From positions 2,423,948 to 2,487,947 of the forward strand of contig JACAUB010000001.1 in assembly GCA_013390605.1 (NCBI GenBank): 64,000 nt of DNA, read 5' to 3'. This document shows positions 25,712-34,109 of this stretch, piece by piece (the first letter of the stretch is position 1; each line of letters begins with the position of its first letter). The translations under genes and the position numbers were made by a program. The notes under the pieces are model-generated. The model was not told the origin of the DNA, ran no database searches, and saw nothing but the letters and a program-made list of their open reading frames with translations. Source of the DNA: Bacteroidota bacterium. GTDB lineage: Bacteria; Bacteroidota; Bacteroidia; Bacteroidales; Cfx3-03.

Positions 25712-26623
25712 TCAGTGCTTTACAACAATTTTCTTACTATCCGTACCTACCCTAACAAAATAAAGACCATTTCGATAAGGTAGCATATTAATGGATGCAT
25801 ATCCATTCAACGATTTTGTTCTAAAAATAACAGAACCAGTTATATCAAGAATCTCTATCGTTTTATTAAATATTCCCGGTTTATCTATTTCTACAATGAG
25901 TGTTTCACTTACCGGATTAGGATAAGCTAACAGCTTTGACTTACGAAACTCATTTACATAATCTAGCCCTCGATTATTAATTTCTTTAGTACCTAAAGAA
26001 CTTCCGTTAACACCAGAAGAAGCATTAATTGAAGAATCGATATTTCTATTTTTCAATATTCCTGAAATAGCAGTATCCGATTTACTTAATGAAATCAATG
26101 TACTATCTTTGAAAGCATTTATTCCACTTGAATTCACCGTAGATCGAATCTCGATTCCACTGGTAGCAAATATCCTATAGTTAACAGAATTTGATGTACC
26201 TGAATCTATTGAATGAGTCTTGCTTTCAAAAATATATGTTTCAGCACCATGTGTACTTACACGTGTTTTAAAGTTGCCCGTATTATTCTTTGGCCAACCA
26301 GATACCAGAATCCGGCCAAGTAAAACGGGTTTATTACCAACACCATAACTACCTAAAAATATTGGACTTTCTACTGCACTGATAATTGTAGCAGGAAGAA
26401 TAATTTCCCCAACAAAGGAATCACCACATTTAAAAAGAATAACATCACCAGAGTGCATTTTGGGTAACTCAAAATTCAATTTTGAGATGCTCTTCCATGG
26501 AAAAGCATTTGAAGTCCCTGAATTTTTGTCACTACCCGAATTTGAGATATAATAAGTGTTCGCAATAGCAGAATTAGCATAGATTAAACAACCTAATAGA
26601 ACTATTGTAAATAGTTTAATCAT
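25712..26623 (-). CDS. T9SS-secreted protein with truncated beta-helix start and sorting domain
   Basis: This 303-aa exported protein has a signal peptide (MIKLFTIVLLGCLIYANSAIA), followed by NTYYISNSGSDKNSGTS, the typical opening of right-handed parallel beta-helix (pectate-lyase-like/DUF1565) proteins. The helix part is short (about 100 residues). A serine/asparagine-rich low-complexity stretch follows (about 130-215), then a type A T9SS C-terminal sorting domain beginning LLAYPNPVSETLIVEI and ending YFVRVGTDSKKIVVKH. The frame is open to 26707, but the ATG at 26623 places the signal peptide correctly. The usual long beta-helix seems to be missing, so this may be an internally deleted but still secreted protein. 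It shows the host has a Por/T9SS system. Confidence 0.8.
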   Translation of the reverse strand: MIKLFTIVLLGCLIYANSAIANTYYISNSGSDKNSGTSNAFPWKSISKLNFELPKMHSGDVILFKCGDSFVGEIILPATIISAVESPIFLGSYGVGNKPVLLGRILVSGWPKNNTGNFKTRVSTHGAETYIFESKTHSIDSGTSNSVNYRIFATSGIEIRSTVNSSGINAFKDSTLISLSKSDTAISGILKNRNIDSSINASSGVNGSSLGTKEINNRGLDYVNEFRKSKLLAYPNPVSETLIVEIDKPGIFNKTIEILDITGSVIFRTKSLNGYASINMLPYRNGLYFVRVGTDSKKIVVKH

Positions 26624-26730
26624 ACTATGTATTCTTGCAACACCCATGCCTGTAATTGAATTTATGAACTCATAATAAGTAACAGGTCGCCAAACCTTTT
26701 TCAGCAACCTGCTACTTATTCGTTCATTTC

Positions 26731-29700
26731 TTATTGAAAATATTTAACATTTTGATCAAACAATGCTTGTGCTTTTGTAGCCAACTGTTTCTGTTTGTAA
26801 CTAGTTGTCACAGTCGTTAATTGTTGCATTACACCCAATGCTGTTCGCATCTCTTCCTGAAACACAACACGGCGATCAGGTGAATAGCTATTATAATATG
26901 TCAGATCCTGACTATAATATTTCAGCATTAGTTCTACCAAATCATTCGCCTTCTTTATATCACCAACCTGATAATAGAGTTCAACAAATGAGAGATCATA
27001 TGATTCGGGTATAAACTTCTTATAGGGAAAGCATTTTTCATTCAACACTAAAAGATCAATAGCTTTCTTCTTTTCATTATGCCGAATCATCCATCCTGCT
27101 GTCCGTACTACATTTTGTTTAAAACGCATGATATTTGTTCTGCTCTCCGGATCAACATACACTTTAGGATCAGCCAGATTACCCCACTTACATTTGTTCA
27201 TCAAAATATCATACGAACCATAACCATCAATCCCCCCCATACTATTTACATAGTCGGTAGAATCTGTTTTGACAGGCATAAATTTATAAGCCCATCCTTC
27301 CAAAAAGCAGAATTTATCAATATCTGCACACTTAGCAACGGTCCAGGGAGCTGAAAAATAGACAGGACGTTTCCAATTGTTTGTAGCCAACAAATCGAGT
27401 AATACCAAATCATTCTTATAAAGAACGTTCGTTTTGATAGTGTAATAAATAGTATCGACCATCATTTTGCGCATATAAGCTGGCACAATTCCATTTCGGA
27501 AACAAGCAGCAGTATCAACTGCAATCTTAATTTTTTTAGTAGGAAAGATCTTAAGTGTACGACCGTTTTCCATCGTAGCAAATGTACGGGGATCACTACT
27601 CTTGATAAATCCAATAAAATCTCTAAGGTCTACATAATCCTTAATTCCCAAATCATTATAAGGAATAGCATCATTGGTTCCTTGTTGATACTGCTCTTTA
27701 TTTAACGTTAATGGCATCGGTTCCGACTCATAGTTCTTCGAAAACAACTGATTAACATACCATGATCCACCTGAGAGCTCTAGATTAACATCACGAACAT
27801 CAGTTTTAACACCTTCAACCTCCTGATTATACCATAAAGGATAGGTATCGTTATCTCCATTTGTAAATAAAATACCTTGACTATCACAAGGGACAAGATA
27901 ATTCTGTCCAAAATCACGTGCAGCATACTTGTTCGACCGATCATGACTTTTCCAATTCTGCTGTGCCATTATACCCGGCACTAAAATCAGGGTCAATACA
28001 CCAACTATTCCAACAGCAAGAATTTCCCGATCCTTCATTAACTTCTTTAACCAATCGACCAGGCAAACAACACCCAATCCTACCCATATAGCAAACGCCA
28101 TAAAGGATGCGGCATAAGAATAATCTCTTTCACGAGGTTCATAAGGCTTTTGATTCAGGAATACCACAATAGCTATCCCCGTCATTATAAAGAGCATAAA
28201 GACCATCAAACTACCTTTATAATCTTTCTTTACCTGATAGAACATTCCTAATAGCCCCAACAAGAAAGGAAGCATGAAATAAACAGCCTTTCCTTTATTT
28301 TGATAACGTTCAGGAAGATCAATCTGGCTATGTCCCAACCTGGCCTTATCAATAAATGGAATACCTGTAAGCCAGTTACCGTTGATATTATCACCAAAAC
28401 TCTGAACATCGTTTTGTCGACCTGAGAAGTTCCACATCAAGTAACGCATATACATCCAGCCCACCTGATAATCTTTGAAAAAGCGAAGATTTTCTCCAAA
28501 AGTAGGACGGCTAAGGGTAGTAGGTTTCCCATCATTTCCAGTCACACTAATCTGTACTCCAGGACCACCCCATTTTTGATAAAACTCACTAGCTCCTCTC
28601 CTATCGGAGTCGCTAGCCCACATACGCGGGAAGATGCTACAAAAAGCAGGATCATAAATCGGAGAAACTTCTTTCTGATCATCAATTACAACATACTTTC
28701 CGGTTTTAAAATCTTTTTTATAAACCGGATTACCATCTTTATAGCCTACAACAGGAGCATCATAATAATTTCCATAAGCTAATGGCCAAGTACCATATTG
28801 CTCACGATTTAAAAATGAAACTAAACTCAATGGGTCTTTTGGGGCTCCAAAATTAATAGGTGTACCAGCATTCGAACGAATGACCAACATTAAAAACGAA
28901 GAGTAACCTATCAATAAAAAAGTGAAACCAAGTAATATTGTATTGAGTAAAACCTTATTCTTTTTGTGCGAATAAATAAGTCCAAAAACAACCAGACCAA
29001 CTAAAAGAAGAGAATATAAAATGATTCCCGAGTTAAAAGGCAGTCCGAAACTGTTTACAAAAAAGAGTTCGAAGGTACCTGCCAACTTAGGTATTTCGGG
29101 AATAACAAAATACATTACAGTTCCAAGTATTACTATAGACGAAAGAAGTGTTACAATAATACCCTTGATAGTGGTTGTTTTATATTTTTTAAAATAAAAT
29201 AACAGTGCCAAAGCTGGAATAGTCAAAATATTTAGGAGGTGAACTCCAATTGACAATCCGATGATAAAAGCAATAAAAAGTAACCAACGATTATGATAAG
29301 GTTTGTCGACTTCATCTTCCCATCTTAACATTGCCCACACAACAATGGCTGTACATAAAAATGACATTCCGAAAAGGTTTGCTTCTACAGCAGAAAACCA
29401 GAATGAATCGCTAAAAGTAAATGCCATAGCACCAATAAATCCTGCAGCAAAAACAGTCCACATCTGAACGCTACTCATCTCACCTTCAACATGAATCATC
29501 TTACGAGATAATCTGGTGATTATCCAGAAAAGGAATAAGATGGTAAAACTGCTACTAAGACTCAACATGGCATTAATCAGAATAGCAACCTTATGTACGT
29601 TTCCAAACGCGAATAGCGAGAAGAATCGTCCAATAAGTCCAAAAGTTGGTGCTCCCGGAGGATGTCCAATCTGAAGTTTATAGGCAGTTGAAATATGTTC

Positions 29701-29811
29701 ACCCGGATCCCACCAACTTACCGTTGGTTCAATGGTAAGGAAATAAACAACCGTTGCTATGGCAAAGGCTACCCAACCAATAATATTGTTCAGCTTGTTG
29801 TACTGCTTCAT
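26731..29811 (-). CDS. DUF2723 multi-spanning membrane glycosyltransferase-like protein
   Basis: The 1026-aa integral membrane protein has an N-terminal DUF2723 domain (first ~450 residues, about ten hydrophobic spans). Characteristic stretches are VYFLTIEPTVSWWDPGEHIS and YKLQIGHPPGAPTFGLIGRF; the acidic D-x-G-E loop after TM1 resembles the catalytic loop of GT-C glycosyltransferases of the protein O-mannosyltransferase type. More membrane spans and a large soluble C-terminal region with helical repeats follow. It probably glycosylates proteins or lipids at the periplasmic face. The ATG at 29811 is chosen over a TTG at 29832 because a TAAATTTG -7 element sits at 29837-29830. It runs into the T9SS cargo gene downstream (23 nt before the open frame). 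Confidence 0.85.
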   Translation of the reverse strand: MKQYNKLNNIIGWVAFAIATVVYFLTIEPTVSWWDPGEHISTAYKLQIGHPPGAPTFGLIGRFFSLFAFGNVHKVAILINAMLSLSSSFTILFLFWIITRLSRKMIHVEGEMSSVQMWTVFAAGFIGAMAFTFSDSFWFSAVEANLFGMSFLCTAIVVWAMLRWEDEVDKPYHNRWLLFIAFIIGLSIGVHLLNILTIPALALLFYFKKYKTTTIKGIIVTLLSSIVILGTVMYFVIPEIPKLAGTFELFFVNSFGLPFNSGIILYSLLLVGLVVFGLIYSHKKNKVLLNTILLGFTFLLIGYSSFLMLVIRSNAGTPINFGAPKDPLSLVSFLNREQYGTWPLAYGNYYDAPVVGYKDGNPVYKKDFKTGKYVVIDDQKEVSPIYDPAFCSIFPRMWASDSDRRGASEFYQKWGGPGVQISVTGNDGKPTTLSRPTFGENLRFFKDYQVGWMYMRYLMWNFSGRQNDVQSFGDNINGNWLTGIPFIDKARLGHSQIDLPERYQNKGKAVYFMLPFLLGLLGMFYQVKKDYKGSLMVFMLFIMTGIAIVVFLNQKPYEPRERDYSYAASFMAFAIWVGLGVVCLVDWLKKLMKDREILAVGIVGVLTLILVPGIMAQQNWKSHDRSNKYAARDFGQNYLVPCDSQGILFTNGDNDTYPLWYNQEVEGVKTDVRDVNLELSGGSWYVNQLFSKNYESEPMPLTLNKEQYQQGTNDAIPYNDLGIKDYVDLRDFIGFIKSSDPRTFATMENGRTLKIFPTKKIKIAVDTAACFRNGIVPAYMRKMMVDTIYYTIKTNVLYKNDLVLLDLLATNNWKRPVYFSAPWTVAKCADIDKFCFLEGWAYKFMPVKTDSTDYVNSMGGIDGYGSYDILMNKCKWGNLADPKVYVDPESRTNIMRFKQNVVRTAGWMIRHNEKKKAIDLLVLNEKCFPYKKFIPESYDLSFVELYYQVGDIKKANDLVELMLKYYSQDLTYYNSYSPDRRVVFQEEMRTALGVMQQLTTVTTSYKQKQLATKAQALFDQNVKYFQ

Positions 29812-29829
29812 TCTTTTAAAAATTTTGTA

Positions 29830-29837
29830 CAAATTTA
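29830..29837 (-). promoter_or_regulatory. -7 element TAAATTTG for the DUF2723 gene
   Basis: An exact TAnnTTTG match on the minus strand 19 bp upstream of the ATG at 29811, giving a leader of about 12 nt. Confidence 0.45.
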
Positions 29838-29930
29838 AGTTTAAAAGGCATTAAAACTAAGACTTACAGCAAAAACAGCCATTACTTTTCTATAAATTTA
29901 ACAACTTGTATGATATCCAACATGTACAAC

Positions 29931-29974
29931 AAAAAAAGAGCCTGTTTATCAGAAGATAATACAGGCTCTTTTGT
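29931..29974. terminator. rho-independent terminator downstream region of the fucosidase
   Basis: AAAAGAGCCTGT (29934-29945) and ACAGGCTCTTTT (29961-29972) form a 12-bp perfect stem with a 15-nt loop. T/A runs on both sides let it work in both directions; for the minus-strand fucosidase, the run of As on the plus strand becomes the U-tract. Confidence 0.85.
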
Positions 29975-30020
29975 GTAATAAAGTTCTACATTTTAGCTTT
30001 TCGGCATTCCAACCAGCTTT

Positions 30021-30101
30021 GTCATTTCGACCATTAGGAAGAAATATGCTTTTAATATTGAGATATGCTTTTATGGTGATCTACCGCTTCGCTCGAAATG
30101 A
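30021..30101. repeat. dispersed hairpin element, copy B (degenerate)
   Basis: The left end GTCATTTCGACCATTAGGAA (30021-30040), followed by GAAATATG, matches the shared module. The right end TCGAAATGA (30093-30101) is the inverted counterpart. The middle has decayed. It lies directly after the 3' end of the fucosidase gene. Confidence 0.65.
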
Positions 30102-30112
30102 AGGCACTATAG

Positions 30113-31594
30113 TTAAATCACCTTGCTTACTTTAATCGTCCAGGCATATTGACAAGGTGCATTCATTCTTAGTTTTTTTGGAATCATCACCTTAAATCCA
30201 TTACCATCTTTAACCCATTTTAATTTTTCCTTAGCGCCAAGTAGCGTAACATTTGCACCTGTAGCAGGCTGATGAGATTTTATTGTTATCTCAGCAGGCA
30301 TTTCTTTTTCATCTTTTCCAGCCAGATAAAAGAAATAAACAGTACCGTTATTCTGTTTGGTCATACAGATATTAGCCTCTTTAAAAGGCTCAATAGGCTT
30401 ACTATTATAAATACCTTCACTGTTTATCTTCATCCAATCGCCATACTCTTTCAATAAGTCATAAGCACCTTGTTGCCATTTTCCATCAGGTCCGGGGGCA
30501 ATATTCAAAAGCAGGTTTCCACCTTTAGCCACTACATCTATCAACATTTGAATTCCATCATGACCACTCATATATTTGGCGTCGGGTGTATAAGACCATC
30601 CTCCACCCGAGATGATACATGATTCCCAAGGATAAGGAAGTGTTTTTTCTGGAACTCTGTTTTCAGGAGTAAGATAATTTTGGTTTTTACCATGAACAGC
30701 ACGATCTACTACAATTAAACCAGGTTGCTTAGCTCTTACTTTTTCAACCAGTTCGTCCATTTTGATATCCTGATTAACAATACGATGCTTTATAAATCCA
30801 GAAGGACCTTCTTTGATTGCATCTTTATAGAATGCATCGGTTTCACTCTTGGTAGTCTTGGCAACCCAACCTCCATCTAACCAAAGAATATCCATCTTCC
30901 CATAATCAGACATCAATTCGAGTATCTGGTTATGCGTAAATTCAACAAATTTATTCCATTTCTCAGGATATAATTCTGGATCATAATTCACATTACGATC
31001 GAGTGGAGGGAAATAAGGATCCCAATAATAAGGAGTATTCCAATCAGGTTTTGAAAAATAGGCGCCAGTCCAGAGTCCTTCATTTCTGAAAGCATTAAAA
31101 ATCTCTTTAGCTATATTTGATTTAGGATTCGTACTAAACGGGCAATCCTTATCAGTAACCTTATAGTTTGTATACTTTGAATCGAACATACAGAAACCAT
31201 CATGATGCTTTGTTGTGAATACAACATACTTCATTCCAGCGGCTTTAGCAGCTTTAGCCCACTGCTCTGGATTAAAACCAGTCGGGTTAAATGTTTTCTT
31301 AAGTGCCTCATAATCTTTTTTATATTCACTATAGTTTTGAGGATTACTTCCTTTTTTACGTTCGCACCATCCATAATCTTCCGGACAGAGTGACCATGAT
31401 TCAACAATACCCCATTGGCTATAATTACCCCAATGCATCAAAAGACCAAACTTGATATTCTGCCACTGATTCAATTTTTCAATAACCAATGGATCCTTTT
31501 CAGGTACATACCTTTCATCTTCATATATGGCTTGTGCAAACAGATTCATTTGCAAGGAGATGAAGGTAAACAATAGTAATAATCCTCGTTTCAT
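30113..31594 (-). CDS. GH29 alpha-L-fucosidase (exported)
   Basis: This 493-aa glycoside hydrolase of family 29 removes terminal alpha-L-fucose from glycans. The signal peptide is MKRGLLLLFTFISLQMNLFA. The (beta/alpha)8 domain shows FGLLMHWGNYSQWGIVESW, MKYVVFTTKHHDGFCMFDS (conserved HHDGF) and MDILWLDGGW, whose aspartate is the family nucleophile. A small beta domain forms the last ~90 residues. The frame is open upstream to 31765, but those residues have no signal-peptide character; the ATG at 31594 is preferred. No SusC/SusD pair is adjacent. A Nudix-fold regulator lies about 700 bp away and could control it. Confidence 0.93.
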   Translation of the reverse strand: MKRGLLLLFTFISLQMNLFAQAIYEDERYVPEKDPLVIEKLNQWQNIKFGLLMHWGNYSQWGIVESWSLCPEDYGWCERKKGSNPQNYSEYKKDYEALKKTFNPTGFNPEQWAKAAKAAGMKYVVFTTKHHDGFCMFDSKYTNYKVTDKDCPFSTNPKSNIAKEIFNAFRNEGLWTGAYFSKPDWNTPYYWDPYFPPLDRNVNYDPELYPEKWNKFVEFTHNQILELMSDYGKMDILWLDGGWVAKTTKSETDAFYKDAIKEGPSGFIKHRIVNQDIKMDELVEKVRAKQPGLIVVDRAVHGKNQNYLTPENRVPEKTLPYPWESCIISGGGWSYTPDAKYMSGHDGIQMLIDVVAKGGNLLLNIAPGPDGKWQQGAYDLLKEYGDWMKINSEGIYNSKPIEPFKEANICMTKQNNGTVYFFYLAGKDEKEMPAEITIKSHQPATGANVTLLGAKEKLKWVKDGNGFKVMIPKKLRMNAPCQYAWTIKVSKVI

Positions 31595-31927
31595 TTTTTT
31601 TGGCTTAAATATTTGAGATTTGAGAGTTTTAGAATAAAAGCTATGAACATGAAACAACTTGATAAATTTATTAAACAAGCCATAACAATTAGCACTCAAA
31701 AGTAAAGAAGAAATGCAATATTTACAAGAGAAACGAAAATAGGAAAACATTTTGATCAAATTCACTTTTTATAAATGAAAACACTTAAAGATTCATGATT
31801 AAAAATCTTTAATTTTATACCATAAAATATGATGCAATAAATAATGCACACGGAATCTTTGATGATCGATAAAACATCAAAGTTCTTCACCTATTTTTTA
31901 AATCAATAAGGACAAATAGAGAAGGCG

Positions 31928-32254
31928 ATGTTACAGAAGCAATTTTGGGAAGGTTTTACAAATATAGAACGACTCGATGCCATTAATAAAATTCAAAATA
32001 TCATTTCGAATAATGCAGGATGCATTATTAATTTTAATCGGTTTTCAGATTTGGCTTTAAGTTTGATGCTTGAAGTAGAGCCAGATAAAGTAATTGCGCT
32101 CTATGAAGCACTAAATAATTACATGACTGTTACTGGACTACCAGAAGGATATGAAAACGAAAAGACATTAAGAGATATAACTATATTCTTCAATATTACT
32201 TTTGGGAAGGGCAAAGGTGATCTCAGCATTGAAGTACCTCAGGTTCCAGGGTGA
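31928..32254 (+). CDS. hypothetical protein, 108 aa
   Basis: An ATG-started frame between the divergent fucosidase and the convergent Nudix regulator. It looks like a soluble alpha/beta protein, with EGFTNIERLDAINKIQNII, then LALSLMLEVEPDKVIALYEA, and a C-terminal beta-like stretch with GKGKGDLSIEVPQVPG. I do not recognise a family. Its amino-acid composition is normal for a real gene and the frame is fully used from ATG to stop. Confidence 0.6.
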   Translation: MLQKQFWEGFTNIERLDAINKIQNIISNNAGCIINFNRFSDLALSLMLEVEPDKVIALYEALNNYMTVTGLPEGYENEKTLRDITIFFNITFGKGKGDLSIEVPQVPG

Positions 32255-32279
32255 TACAAAAATCAACAAACCAAACCGT

Positions 32280-32969
32280 TTACAGAATTAATCTTACGAT
32301 ACGATCAACTTTAGCAGTTGCATCATTGGTTTTGTACTTATAATAATAAGCTCCTTTTTTTGATCCGGTTTTATCTTTATTGTCAAGTCGTTCTAAAACC
32401 TTCAACGAAAGTATTCTTTTTCTAAAGTTGCCTGAATCTAATGAACATTGAAAAATAGCCTCGTAAAGACTGCGTAACTGAATAATGGTAAATTGTTCAG
32501 GCAACAATTCCTGTCCTATCAACGTGTAATTTGCCTTATGCTGAAGTTTTTCTAAGGCTGCTGTTACCATATCCCGGTGATCAAAAATTAATTCGGGCAA
32601 CTGCTGTATCGGCCACCAAACAGCTCCATGGTCATTCCACAAATCCTTATCATTGAAATCCATTCGAATAAGTGCATAGTTAGCAATACTAACCACACGT
32701 GCACCCGGATCGCGATCTGATTTCGAAAACACCTGAACCTGATCAAGGTAAATATCTTTAAGTCCTGTAATCTGATACAATATCCGTCCTGCCGCCTCTT
32801 CAACCGTTTCTGATTCTTGAACAAAACCACCCATTAACGACCACTGTCCTTTGAGGGGCTCAAAGTTTCGATTGTACAAAAGCAGATGCAATTCACTTTC
32901 TCGATAGCCAAATATTACACAATCTACTGATAAAAAATGCTTTGGATGATTATAAAACGGTTGTTGCAT
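32280..32969 (-). CDS. Nudix-fold transcriptional regulator (NrtR/AraR-like)
   Basis: The 229-aa protein has an N-terminal Nudix fold (residues about 10-140, SVDCVIFGYRESELHLLLYN and KGQWSLMGGFVQESETVEEA) and a C-terminal winged helix (about 155-225, TIIQLRSLYEAIF then FRKRILSLKVLERLD). The Nudix box keeps its first Gly, Glu and Arg, but the three catalytic glutamates of REUxEE are replaced (RILYQI). It should therefore bind but not hydrolyse its ligand. That is the pattern of NrtR-type and Bacteroidota AraR-type sugar-responsive repressors. The target is not shown by sequence; the fucosidase and nearby genes are candidates. Confidence 0.85.
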   Translation of the reverse strand: MQQPFYNHPKHFLSVDCVIFGYRESELHLLLYNRNFEPLKGQWSLMGGFVQESETVEEAAGRILYQITGLKDIYLDQVQVFSKSDRDPGARVVSIANYALIRMDFNDKDLWNDHGAVWWPIQQLPELIFDHRDMVTAALEKLQHKANYTLIGQELLPEQFTIIQLRSLYEAIFQCSLDSGNFRKRILSLKVLERLDNKDKTGSKKGAYYYKYKTNDATAKVDRIVRLIL

Positions 32970-33142
32970 CGAAAACGGTTTGTTGTATATAATTTTAATT
33001 GGTATAGTTGATACTGAAAAAAATTCTAAAACAAAATTACATTATAAAATCATTTAACAAACAAGTAATTAAATAATATAACACTAAACTGTCACTTGTT
33101 AAAAGCAACACATAAACTTATAAATAAACAGATAAGATATTT

Positions 33143-33319
33143 TTAACGATTCTTATTATTTATCTCTTTTAATAGGCCTGCTGAACCAGAAATAGTTTTT
33201 GACAACGGTTTTATTTCGGCTTTAGCTTCAATGTTTTCAGAAATACATCCTTTTGAAAAATCTTTTAACAGATTTGCCAATCCGCGACCACTGAGTGTTG
33301 AGTAGATTTTATCTTTCAC
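33143..33319 (-). CDS. possible small protein, 58 aa (GTG start)
   Basis: On the minus strand a GTG-started frame encodes a balanced peptide, reading KDKIYSTLSGRGLANLLK and later EAKAEIKPLSKTISGSAGLL before a basic end. Its codon mix (GCC, CGC, GGC, GTC-rich) is unlike the AT-rich flanks, which suggests a true or formerly true gene. There is one cysteine and no signal peptide. I recognise no family; it may be a gene fragment or a small peptide precursor. There is no ATG in frame. Confidence 0.3.
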   Translation of the reverse strand: MKDKIYSTLSGRGLANLLKDFSKGCISENIEAKAEIKPLSKTISGSAGLLKEINNKNR

Positions 33320-33809
33320 GATTTTCGATATGCTTAGTACAAAAACGAATTAGTAATAGAGCAATAAATACAGTTCAGTCCTGAATTTTGGCTATTAAAA
33401 TCATTTAAAGAAAAATAACATTCATTCCTTAGGCTACTTTATTGCAAGGGGCGAATATATATTAATATTCTGAATTTAATATTAATTTATCATTATTTTT
33501 TTCAACTTAAATAAACTCTGATTATCAATTAATTATAATTATTTTGTTAATAAGTAGGTAGAATAGATAAGCTAATTTAAAAAAATAAATGTATTTTTTA
33601 CTCAAAATAATTATTTATAGAATTGTTTTATTTTCGAACCATCTTTTTTAAAATTAAACTGAGATCAGAATCATAGCTTTACACACCAACAGATCCGAAC
33701 ATTGAGAATTTCAAACTCATTTTTAAGACACTTCAAGATTAATTATCACTAATATCTTGGTTTAAAATCATAAATCAGTTTTATGAAAGTCCCAAAATGG
33801 TTCCCAAAT

Positions 33810-33922
33810 GTTCCATTTATACATCCCCGCTTCAGAGTAGATACAGGGGTAACTCACCCTCTAGAGGAGCGTTTGGGGTGGAGATACCCTGGATATGGGG
33901 TGCAGATGGGGTGGAGATACCT
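33810..33922. repeat. GC-rich dispersed-repeat remnant
   Basis: GGGGTGGAGATACC occurs twice (33875-33888 and 33908-33921, 33 bp apart). CCTCTAGAGG at 33858-33867 is a perfect palindrome. CATCCCC/GGGGTG-type complementarity runs across the block. The block stands out sharply from the AT-rich surroundings. A 70-codon frame across it (33797-34009) reads GVEIPWIWGADGVEIPF and looks like translated repeat rather than a protein. Confidence 0.5.
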
Positions 33923-34109
33923 TTCGTTATGAGAGCGAATTATCATACTCATGAAGATATCGCAAGTTTGATTGAAGAGAAATTGAAATTGATAATTAAT
34001 TATACTTAAATGAAGATAAAGCGAAGCTTGAATTTAGTAAAAAAAGCTAAAGAGCAGGCATAATTATGAAGTTTAACAAAAAATATAGGCATCCTTAAAA
34101 ACACTGAAA

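Larger units (their letters stand above)
32970..34109. other. long AT-rich intergenic region with remnants
   Basis: About 1.1 kb with no full-size gene. It contains a possible 58-codon minus-strand frame (33143-33319, listed separately), a long stretch of nearly pure AT DNA (about 33430-33700), and an isolated GC-rich repeat remnant (about 33810-33922). The region looks like an eroded locus rather than a compact promoter. Confidence 0.55.

Noticed and set aside
33797..34009. 70-codon plus-strand frame GVEIPWIW..GVEIPF
   Set aside because: The internal repeat in the peptide is the translated DNA repeat GGGGTGGAGATACC; it is better explained as a repeat remnant than as a gene.
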